From NCBI GenBank assembly GCA_036971615.1, contig JAYKKR010000025.1, forward strand, positions 496,001 to 560,000: a stretch of DNA of 64,000 nt, read 5' to 3'. This stretch comes from Amyloporia xantha. Its lineage: Eukaryota; Basidiomycota; Agaricomycetes; Polyporales; Adustoporiaceae. Below the pieces are notes generated by a model. The model was not told the origin of the DNA, searched no databases, and worked only from the letters and a program-made list of their open reading frames with translations. The first letter of the stretch is position 1, and every line of letters starts with the position of its first letter. Positions 55,967 through 64,000 of the stretch are shown here, piece by piece. The translations under genes and the position numbers were made by a program.

Positions 55967-58306
55967 TATTCTACTTCGTTTGAAGATCATGTCAAGCATC
56001 TCGACTCGGTCTTCCTCGCTATAGAACAAGCCGGTATCACCTTGTCTCCAGGAAAGTGTCACCTGGCCTATCAGTCCCTACTTCTGCTAGGACAAAAGGT
56101 GTCTAGGCTCGGAATATCCACCCACAAAGAAAAGGTAGACGCTATCGTCGGTCTCATGGAACCACGGAATGTAAAGGAGCTGCAAGTCTTCCTAGGGATG
56201 ATGGTATACTTCTCGTCTTACATCCCTTTTTACGCCTGGATTGCTGCTCCATTATTCGGTCTTCTCAAGAAAGAAGGATTAGGGTGGGAATGGACTGACG
56301 TTCACCAAGAGGCTTTTAACCTTTGCAAGCAAGTCTTGGTCAACGCTCCAGTTCGAGCTTATGCCATGCCTGGAAGACCATACCGATTATATACCGACGC
56401 CTGTGATTATGGTCTCGCCGCTATCCTTCAACAGGTTCAACCCATGTTAATCAAGGACTTGCGAGGTACCAAGATCTATGAACGGTTAAAGAAGGCATTT
56501 GACAATAAGGAACCAATACCGAACCTAGTAGTCTCGGTCTCGCCCACAGAGAGTGATGTACCGTCTCCTGGTAAATGGGCGGAGCGTTTTGAAGACACTA
56601 CGGTCTACGTCGAAAGGGTTATCGCTTATTGGTCTCGCATTCTGAAAGCCGCCGAGCGCAATTACTCTCCTACAGAACGAGAGGCCCTCGCTCTTAAGGA
56701 AGGGTTGATTAAGTTTCAGTCGTTTTTGGAAGGATCTTCGGTATTGGCTATCACAGATCACGCAGCCTTAACCTGGAGTCGGACCTTTCAGAACGTAAAC
56801 CGACGATTACTCACCTGGGGAACCGTTTTCGCAGCATATCCCGGTCTCAAGATCATTCATCGAGCAGGAAGAGTTCACTCAAACGTAGATCCTATCTCAA
56901 GACTTCGACGGAGGATCCCTTACCAGGATGGTCCTTCCTCTGATCCTACAGACGCTCTTCAGCTTCATCAGGAATTAGAGGACCCGCTGAAAGACATGTA
57001 TGAGGAACTAGGACCACAGTTCGAAGAAAAGCTAATCAAGGTAGCCTCTCGGTTTTGCGAAACCCTGGACCAAGAAGATGAAGGTGAGGAACTGACGGTC
57101 TTGTTTGCAACTCACAGTTCAGAAGATACCGAGAACCCCTGGAGCTCGGTCTATCAAGCATCTTCTAAGCACTCGCTGCTAGTCGGTATTACTCCTGGTG
57201 AGGTCCAGACTTGGAAGAAGGCTTATAGCAGGGATGAACACTTCAAGATCGTCAAGAAGAACTTGGAGACCGAGACCGACTGGTCTAATCCTGAATTTCC
57301 GCAATACACAACCACTCCAGAGGGACTTGTATATTTTGAGGATCACCAAGGTAATAGTCGGCTTTGCGTACCAGAGGAACTTCGGGTTCAAGTAATGAAG
57401 GAAGCGCATGACTTAATGACTGAAGGGGCCCATTCAGGCTATCATCGGTCTTACAACAGGATCGCCTCTACTTATTACTGGCCCAGGATGTCTCGCGATA
57501 TCAAGAAATATGTTTCCACCTGCGACGTGTGCCAAAAGTCGAAACCACGGAGGCATGCGCCTGTCGGTCTTCTGCAACCTATTCCTATTCCGACACGCCC
57601 TTTCGAGGTTATCACCATGGACTTCATCCCTGAATTACCCAATTCCAGCGGTTTCGACAATATACTGGTGATAGTGGACAAGCTGACCAAGTACGGTTTA
57701 TTTATACCAACCACTACTAGGATCACGGAAAAGGAGACCGCCGCTCTTCTGTTCAAGCATATTTTCAGTGAATACGGTCTTCCCAAGCAGATTATTTCCG
57801 ACCGAGACGTACGCTGGAGGGGAGATTTCTGGAAGGAAGTCTGTCGACTCATGAAGATTGAACGGTCTCTTACTACGTCATACCATCCTCAAGCGGATGG
57901 TCAGACCGAAATCTTGAATCAAACCTTGGAAATCGCTCTTCGAGCCTATATCGGTCCATCTCGGGACGATTGGTCCGATCACCTGGACGGTCTTCGATTG
58001 TCCTATAACACGAGCTCCGCACTCAGCCACGGGGTATTCCCCAGCTTATCTACTCCGCGGTTATCATCCGATCACAGGGGGCACGTTGATGAACCCCGGT
58101 CCTTCAATACCGCGATCGGTCTCAGATACAAGCCACCCCGAGGCTGGAGATATGGTAGACGGTTTTATGGCTGACCGGCATGACGCTCAAGAAGCCCTAT
58201 ATCTGGGTCAAGTTCACCAGAAGCGAGCATACAATAATGGAAGAATCATGACCGAATTCGAAGTTGGGGACAAAGTAGTGCTCAACGTGGATTCGTTGGA
58301 GCTTCT
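55967..58306 (+). CDS. Outer element RT end, RNase H and integrase
   Basis: Resumes with YSTSFEDHVKHLDSVFLAIE, the usual sequence after the RT active site. RNase H has YRLYTDACDYGLAAILQQ, a glutamate in the EREALALKEG helix, and ITDHAALTW. The integrase has an HHCC site (HDLMTEGAHSGYHRS, CDVCQKSK) and a core with TMDFIPELP, ISDRDVRWRGDFW and QADGQTEILNQTLE, a complete D, D, E set. One frameshift occurs near 58025, where a single extra G separates SYNTSS from the following ATGYSPAYLL. The frame after that runs to LNVDSLELL, where the CACTA-like MITE interrupts it. Confidence 0.85.
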
Positions 58307-58561
58307 CACAGGGTGCATAGCCTGTTTTATACCCGAGCAAATGATGGATAATTTCCTGAGCAAAATTATTCTTTACTACATCTTTTTCTCGTAGAAAAAT
58401 GTGAAATCTTTCTTAGTTTACTCATGAATTCATCATATTTCCATGTTTTGCTCAAGTTTTGTATCCCATATCAGCATAAGAAAAAACAAGATAAAAGAAT
58501 GATTCTTTCTAAGCAAAGTTTCTTGATTTTGCAAGCAATAAAACGGGCTATGCACCCAGTG
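58307..58561. mobile_element. CACTA-like MITE, 255 bp
   Basis: The ends are CACAGGGTGCATAGCC at 58307 and, inverted, CACTGGGTGCATAGCC at 58561; the match continues into GTTTTAT. A 3-bp duplication TCT flanks it (58304-58306 and 58562-58564). CAC ends with a 3-bp duplication are typical of the CACTA (CMC) superfamily. Removing the element with one TCT puts LELL in frame with the following RSQAGRGRKLLM of the outer integrase. The interior is AT-rich and non-coding. Confidence 0.75.
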
Positions 58562-58564
58562 TCT

Positions 58565-59011
58565 TCGGTCTCAAGCTGGTCGCGGAAGGAAGCTCCTTAT
58601 GAAGTATGATGGACCATTCGAAATTATCCGAAAAATCAGCTCCGTAGCCTATCAAGTCCGTCTGCCCGCTTCCTACGGTATTCATCCCGTAATCAACATT
58701 GCGCACCTAGAGCGATACCATGAGTCGCCCCCTGAATTTGGGGTGAGACCGACCAAGGATCTTGCTCGGCAAGATTTCAATGAATTGCCAGAATTTGAGG
58801 TAGAATCCATTATAGCGGAACGGTCTCGAAAAAGCCGTAATGGACGAAGAGTCGCCCTGTTCAAGACTCGCTTGTCGGGTATGGTCCCGAATACGATGAG
58901 TGGCTAACTCGCACTCAGCTACGGAACGCTCCTGATATTCTGAAGGCTTGGCAAAACCGTCGAGACCGAGCAGTAGTGGCTAGCAAGCTTAGCCAGACCT
59001 CAGTGGCATAA
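58565..59011 (+). CDS. Outer element integrase C-terminus
   Basis: Continues the outer Pol with KYDGPFEIIRKISSVAYQV, HPVINIAHLERY and a chromo-like end (GYGPEYDEWLTRTQLRNAP) that lies in a second frame after a frameshift near 58870. The probable stop is at 59009-59011. GPF-type and chromo-like segments are usual at the integrase C-terminus of Ty3/gypsy elements. Confidence 0.7.
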
Positions 59012-59184
59012 TGCAAGACGGGCTCAATACGGTTTCGTGCATCGAAGACCGACGCCCCTGGTGAGTTCGTCCCTCTTTCCTCTCTCTAGCGGTCTCTCAC
59101 AATCCAGTGTGCCACTCTGCACAATAAGTTAATTATCCGCTGGTTCAGTCTTCAATCACTATATCTATTCCCCTACAGAACCAT

Positions 59185-59276
59185 TATTTAAGGAGTTCGG
59201 TTTTCCTCAGTCTCTCAGCAATCCATCTTCTCTACTCCCTTCAGAAGTTCACCAACTCTTCAGCCTATTTCATATC
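59185..59276 (+). promoter_or_regulatory. Promoter-like leader of the outer accessory ORF
   Basis: TATTTAAGGAG at about 59186 is followed by a CT-rich, purine-poor leader (TTTTCCTCAGTCTCTCAGC and TTCTCTACTCCCTTCAG) that ends at the ATG at 59277. This is a usual fungal TATA plus pyrimidine-rich layout and suggests transcription separate from gag-pol. Confidence 0.4.
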
Positions 59277-60084
59277 ATGTCCGCTGTATTCGACGAAGAC
59301 CGCTCCATGGCCGCCCTCACTACAGCTACCAGAGAGCTCGCTCTCATCCCCACTATCCCCATCGCTCAAGTCACCAACCCTTATTTCCCTTCAACCATGT
59401 TTGTCGGGAATTTCTTCACCTGGACTCCGCCTTTCCCTATATATATCACCCAAGTCGGGCTTCCTGACCGCACTATCATCCATACCGGTTTCGCAGCGGC
59501 ATTATGGCTTGCCTTGGAGACTGTCCATACGCAGTTCACCATCACGCCCAGATCAAGCTCGCTTGTCGCGAACTAGGCATTCGGTCTCCACCGGTCTTTC
59601 TTACCAACCCTTTCCACGGAGGTTTCAACGAGTTGAATCGATTCTTTTCGACGGAAGAGGAGGCTATGACTGCAGTTGCCGATGCACAGCGAGACGGAGT
59701 GGACGCGATTTCCTGGGTAGGGGAATTTGTGCATGCCTGCCTCGAGCTCCCCAACGATCTTACAGGTGTCGAGACCGTCGACCGTCAATTGGTTTCGTAC
59801 TACAAATCCATTGGATGGCCCGGTTTCACGGAGGGCGAATCCGCCAATGAATGTCGGGATCTCATTCTCCATCCGACCCTTTCCATCCGTCGTGCAGAGG
59901 AGTATGACCCGGTCTCGCCTTACTTCGACAGGGTAACCAGCGAGACCGACGACACTACGATGGCTGACGACTCGGAGGACTCTGAGGAGGACTTCATTTT
60001 GGTGGGGGGGATAGATGTGGGAATACCCATGAATACCACGGATGCGGCAGTCGGTTTCCTCATGCTTAGGGCCAAGACCGGCTA
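59277..60084 (+). CDS. Outer element accessory ORF (sense), frameshifted
   Basis: Starts MSAVFDEDRSMAALTTATRE at 59277. The first frame runs to about 59535 (FFTWTPPFPIYITQVGLPD); coding then continues in another frame from about 59540 (QIKLACRELGIRSPPVFL, ISWVGEFVHACLELPND) to the stop at 60084. The C-terminal part is acidic (DDSEDSEEDFILVGG). Joined, it would be about 265 residues. No known domain is visible; it lacks a signal peptide and is not an envelope protein that I recognise. It lies downstream of integrase and converges with the antisense gene. The frame change near 59540 may be an indel. Confidence 0.6.
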
Positions 60085-60237
60085 GAAGGAAGGACTGATA
60101 AGAGGACTATATGTTTTGTCTGTACCAACAATTCATGAACTATTTATCGTCTCAGATATCGGTCTTGATTCATCGCAAAGATGCATTAGAAGGAAACCGA
60201 CAAATACATCTACGCCGTAAATAAAGTCCTTATTTTA

Positions 60238-61554
60238 CGAGTCCTCCTCGTCGGACTCAGCCTCCTCCTCCTCCTCGCGGTCTACCTCTTTTCCCTTTCC
60301 AGAACCGACATTCTTGCGACTTTTCTTTTTCTCCCGCTGGCGACGTTTCTTCTCGGCATTCTTAGACCGCTGACGACGAGTTTGCTCATCCAGCTGGCGC
60401 TTTAACTCCGCAATCTGCGCTTCTAACTGAGCGCGCTCTTGCTGAGCTAAGGTAGCTGGTCCAGGACCAGCCTCAGCGGACTCTTGAACAGCCGCGGGCT
60501 CAGCCGCAACTTCCAATTCCTCGAATTCTGCTGGCAGGGCAAAACCGTCGTCACGATCAATACCGCCCCAAGGCTCGAACTCGTCAGTATCCAGCGGCGT
60601 GACTGGAGGAGTAGTCGCACGAGACGATCTGACGGTCCTGCGAGACCGCTTGGAGCGACTAGACCGCTCTGAAGGAGAAACTAAGTGTTAAGAAAGGTTA
60701 GCCTAGGAAAGGAAATCAAGACACAAGGTTACTTACTCGAATGCTTGGTGGACGTGGAAAAGGCGCGGTCGGGAGAAGCCACCGGGAGACCGACGGTCTC
60801 GCCTGTACGACGACGGTATCGACCCTACCTGTGCTCAGGGAGCACTTCTGCTTCCGCTGGCTACAATGAGAACAGGCCCCTCCTGGCCTCATGATCTCGC
60901 ACACTTCGAGACCGGCGGTCTTGCACCTATCGCAGCGGCGGTCATCCTCGAACTATTGAAGTCACACTCTAAGTCGGTAAAGCCCTCCAAGGATCTGAAA
61001 GACACTTACGCTTGCCATCATGCCAACCGCTTCGTGAAGCGCGTTGGTCTCGATGTGGTCGTGCTCCCTTCCACTAGGAAACCGAACCGAAAGAAGGTTA
61101 GCGCATTAATTCAACAATATAACCGCACGCTACTTACCCAGCCAATACTGGGATCCGCTTCTATGATATCTAGCGAAGCTAGATAAGCGGGATAGGTGGG
61201 CGGTAAGTCGTCCCGGTCTAGTCTCCAGACCGTAAGAGCGTCCACTATGGGAGGCAAGTTCAGTTCGGGTTGTTCCTCCAGGGAATCCAAGATCTCGTCA
61301 TTCTGCAAGGAAAACCGATGTTAGCAAGGTTTTACAAAACCGATCCTGCTTACCATAAAGGCGCGATGAATGGCGTCAATTAAAGTCCATTCGTATCGCT
61401 CGGGCTGGAGAACTTCACGAAGGCTCGCCTCGAACGCTCTCAAGAGGTCCGGGGTCCAACGCGAAGGGACGGCAGGAATTTCAAGTAGTCCGGAATCGAC
61501 TCTTCGGGGATATCGCGAAGGGAGAGTAAAGACATAGGAAGTATAGATGGTCTT
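60238..61554 (-). CDS. Outer element antisense gene: Zn2Cys6-like, coiled-coil nuclear protein
   Basis: Coding-like exons on the minus strand, read from the 3' LTR inwards. About 61554-61353 (TPDLLRAFEASLREVLQPER) ends at a GTAAGC donor. About 61305-61142 (NDEILDSLEEQPELNLPPI) ends at GTAAGT. A short basic exon lies near 61085-61010. About 60955-60733 holds RCDRCKTAGLEVC and ACSHCSQRKQKC, a CX2CX7C...CX2CX6C array like the Zn2Cys6 binuclear cluster of fungal transcription factors. About 60670-60238 encodes an RS-rich basic stretch (RSSRSKRSRRTVRSSR), an acidic linker, a coiled coil (QERAQLEAQIAELKRQLDEQ), a nuclear-signal-like KKRRQREKKKSRK and an acidic tail. The start codon and two junctions (near 61010 and 60730) are unresolved, so the copy may be damaged. 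Nuclear DNA binding is inferred. Confidence 0.6.
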
Positions 61555-61583
61555 GAGAGGGATAGTGACGGACTGGGGGGCTA

Positions 61584-62633
61584 TGTTATGGATATACCGA
61601 CGTGGCCTTCTTATAATCGAGTTCTTTCCAAGAAAGGACTCGGTCTTCCATCAACGGGTAGTCCTTCACTACCCTTCAAGACCGCGCGGATCATCGGGAC
61701 CCGCGAGCACCTATACTTTGCGTGTGAAACCGATACTTATTGGGACTATGACTCGGTCTCCCGCTCAACGGGTAGTCCTCCATTTCCTTCTTAGAGAAAG
61801 CGGATCCTCGGGACCCACAAACGCCCACACTTCGCGTGAGAGGTCGAGTCCCGTGAAACACCTCGAGGACCGGTAGCACGATCCGACCTACGGAGAGCGG
61901 ACCGATCTCACGTTATGGATCGAGGAAGACCGAGGCAAGACCGATGAATGCCCGAGGTGCGCCACTCCGCCACACGATGATAGCAGCGCGGTCTCAATGA
62001 GTATTCCAGGCGGTGCGTAGAGAACAATAGGTGCACAGGTATTGGGCAGTGTATTGTAGAAGTATGGACTACGCGTGTTTAGAAGGTTCTAGCATTTCTC
62101 ACTTGTATTTAAGAAGACCGACGGTCTTCGGTTTCCAGCAATCTATTTTACCTCTGAGCTCTTAGCACAACGAGACCTTGTCTCCTTCACATATCATTGT
62201 AGATCTTACCATAGCTACGCGCTGGTAAAGAGATCTATCCCAGACTTGACAAACTACTTATAGCTTCGCGCTAAGTAGCGGTCTTCGGTATTGCTTCGCG
62301 CTACCTAAAGCCCTTGGTCTGGCAACAATACTTGCGAAGGATTTGAGTTATCCTTGTTTAGGAAGTTCTACCTTTAAACCTTATCTCTGCGTGAACATAA
62401 GCGGTATCTCTCTAAGTCGGTCTTAACCTAACGACCTTCGGTCTTGAGCGATACTCTTAGGCTCACGCCCATCTCTAACATAAGACCCTTCGGTCTTATA
62501 CTCCTTACTTGGTATACCGGCATTCCACTCCTAACTAGCCATTAGGACTCAAGCATACAGTCTAAGTATTCTTATTATCCTATCCGTTACCGGTATACGA
62601 GCTTAGGTACTAGTACTACCCTGGTTCTTAACA
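61584..62633 (+). repeat. Right LTR of the outer element
   Basis: 1050 bp, starting TGTTATGG and ending TTCTTAACA; differs from the left LTR by one substitution and a 2-bp GC insertion seen by eye. The preceding GACTGGGGGGCTA is a candidate polypurine tract. Confidence 0.92.
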
Positions 62634-62638
62634 GCTCT
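62634..62638. repeat. Target site duplication GCTCT, right
   Basis: Matches 30560-30564 across the 32-kb element. Confidence 0.9.
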
Positions 62639-62768
62639 GCTTGAGACCGGTATCTTGCCCGTTGACGGTGCTGTGCTGCACGCTGGAAGCCATGTCAGGT
62701 GGCCCCCATACATTCGTCGAAGACGCTTTCAACTGAGTAGACTGACTTCTACCCCGTCTCTTCGCCAT
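62634..62768 (-). pseudogene. First half of exon 1 of DUF6535 copy B
   Basis: The ATG at 62768 starts MAKRRGRSQSTQLKASSTNV. The 135 bp form 45 codons ending in the GCTCT duplication; counting one duplication copy, the frame continues at 30559 and stays open to a GTGAGC donor at 30439. The exon is thus cut by the retrotransposon. The related first-exon relic of the A side is at 22940-23125. Confidence 0.75.
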
Positions 62769-64000
62769 GGATTCGAACACGTTGAGAGTGGATACACTGG
62801 CAATAAGGGCAAGAAGGCAAGGATATAGTGGGTGTGTCAAGCTCTCTGGACTTGCACCTGTTTGCGCGATAAGCTTTATAACATAATCAATATGAATGGA
62901 CCTTGGGATATGCGGGACTATCCGATGTCAAGAACCACAAATGTTGCAGGGAAGCCTTTCGATGCCATAGGATATGCGAAACCTTGATGAGTCCGACGCT
63001 CTAACATCTGGTGAGAAGTAATTTCGGAGTATCCGAGTCCACGAATCGACCTTATGCCAGAATTCTGCATAGCTACGGGCGGTACAGAGAATCGTGACAA
63101 GTGGAAGACCGCGCAGATACCCATGCATTCGATATCAAAATTCAGATACCAACCCAATGCATGAGCTCAAGCATCGTATGAAAGGTGCGGATCCCAGCTC
63201 GTGCTAAAGCCGAGTCCCAGCAATAGGTGCAAGCACATGTTCGCCAGGCGGTGCTGGCGTTATGACTAGCGCCCACGCAACGTCTGCGCGCTCAATGCTG
63301 ACTCGTAGATTGACCCAAAAGCATAGACGGGAGTGTACTGTTTGCAAACATCGCCCATTGGCTTGTATTTGCATCGAACCAGACAGAAACTCCACGAACG
63401 CGAATATTGAAGAGCACCTGCGGAAATCTGTGGGCAGCCACTGAAGTATGAGCGCGTGGGGACGACACGTGCTATCTAAAATTCGGCGAGGAGTTCGTGG
63501 TAGAACAATGTCTTGAAAACAAGGCGAGATGGGTAGGTTGCAAAGTGACGGCTGCAACGAGTAAGATGTCGCGTCTCAGAAGGAGACTCGCATGAGGCGA
63601 TGTATAGGTTGGAAGGCATAACTAAATGAGCAGTTATAGCACGTCGGAGGTGACATGGGCAGGAAGAAGTAGTGAGGACAGGCGAGGACCCATGTCCTGA
63701 CGAATCGTCGAGCCTTCAGTGAGTAGAGATGCAGGTGAGGCTGATCGGGAATACGATCTCTTCGATAAGAGCGGAAGCGGTCTGTGGTATCTCCTCTCTC
63801 ACGTCTGCGAAACAAAATATCACCAGAACCCATAACGGAGAGCTGATGGCATAGACCATCGAAGACCATGGTGCACTATGGCATTTGAAATTTCCCCCTT
63901 CAGTCGACTGAGGGGGGGGGGGCAGAGCTACCGTGCTGTGCGCCAAGCCGAAGTCCGAGTCCGGAAAGGCCATGATAGAAGTAGATTGTTTGATGGGTCA

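Larger units (their letters stand above)
30565..62633 (+). mobile_element. Outer LTR retrotransposon (Ty3/gypsy), 32 kb with nested insertions
   Basis: Two LTRs of 1048 and 1050 bp begin TG and end CA; they differ by one substitution seen (near 30804 against 61823) and one 2-bp indel (near 31277), so the insertion is recent. A 5-bp duplication GCTCT flanks it. Inside, on the plus strand, lie gag-protease, reverse transcriptase, RNase H and integrase, plus two accessory genes near the 3' LTR. Four later insertions (34427-41289, 42177-53343, 53855-55958, 58307-58561) inflate it from about 11.7 kb. The order protease, RT, RNase H, integrase places it in Ty3/gypsy (Metaviridae-like). It sits inside exon 1 of a DUF6535 gene. 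Candidate polypurine tract GACTGGGGGGCTA ends at 61583; the primer site next to the left LTR begins TTGGTGGACGCACTGG, tRNA not identified. Confidence 0.92.
62634..63900. repeat. Segmental duplication, copy B
   Basis: Aligns by eye with 22990-24230. After the DUF6535 first exon it holds the shared upstream sequence and a minus-strand frame related to that on the A side (63716-63869, QTASALIEE against RTASTLIAE) but with its frame broken. A run of G at about 63902-63911 parallels the one at 24320-24330. Confidence 0.7.

Noticed and set aside
1..64000. Search for tRNA, rRNA, CRISPR arrays and bacterial-type operons
   Set aside because: No cloverleaf-like gene, rRNA segment or spaced direct-repeat array was recognised by eye; a tRNA scan was not possible.

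Overview
The window reads as nuclear DNA of a filamentous basidiomycete (Agaricomycete-type). Genes are cut by many short GT-AG introns of about 45-65 bp, and the families present are typical of mushroom-forming fungi: secreted SurE-like phosphatases, DUF6535 four-helix membrane proteins, and a basidiomycete-specific acidic orphan. No gene was recognised from bacteria, and no tRNA, rRNA or CRISPR array was seen. All calls rest on reading the sequence and reconstructing exons by eye; no database search was run.

Region 1 (1-17.4 kb) is gene-bearing. It holds three SurE-like secreted phosphatase genes (981-2199 minus, 3050-4261 minus, 14641-15886 plus) with one shared six-exon plan, plus a decayed tail of a fourth copy (about 13416-13595). 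Between them lie a tRNA pseudouridine synthase of the PUS3/DEG1 type, a branched-chain aminotransferase with one apparent single-base frameshift, an otubain deubiquitinase whose catalytic cysteine sits on an 18-nt microexon, a small NTF2-like protein and an acidic CxxC orphan.

Region 2 (18.6-30.6 kb, continuing at 62.6-64 kb) holds two related DUF6535 loci and their duplicated upstream sequence. Copy A (18647-21456 minus) looks intact. Copy B (27899-30559 minus, first exon finishing at 62634-62768) is broken three ways: a 200-bp inverted-repeat element inside the coding region, a frameshift, and a 32-kb retrotransposon that splits exon 1. A hAT-like MITE with a perfect 8-bp target duplication sits at 22285-22907.

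Region 3 (30565-62633) is one LTR retrotransposon with nearly identical LTRs and a GCTCT target duplication, swollen by four later insertions: two further Ty3/gypsy-type elements on the minus strand (34427-41289 and 42177-53343), a 2.1-kb foldback element with about 420-bp inverted arms (53855-55958) and a 255-bp CACTA-like MITE (58307-58561). Each insertion has its own target duplication, and removing them arithmetically restores one continuous outer gag-pol frame, which supports the boundaries. Without the insertions the outer element is about 11.7 kb.

The most unusual signal is in this outer element. The hexamer CGGTCT/AGACCG is scattered on both strands through its LTRs, coding and non-coding parts at roughly sixteen times chance, but not in the nested elements. 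The same element carries, antisense next to its 3' LTR, an interrupted gene for a Zn2Cys6-like, basic, coiled-coil protein, and Zn2Cys6 proteins as a class bind CGG triplets. I propose, as inference, a self-recognition system in which an element-encoded factor marks its own DNA. A further sense-strand accessory ORF with its own promoter-like leader lies beside it. The outer reverse transcriptase has YIND in place of YxDD, so this copy is probably not autonomous.
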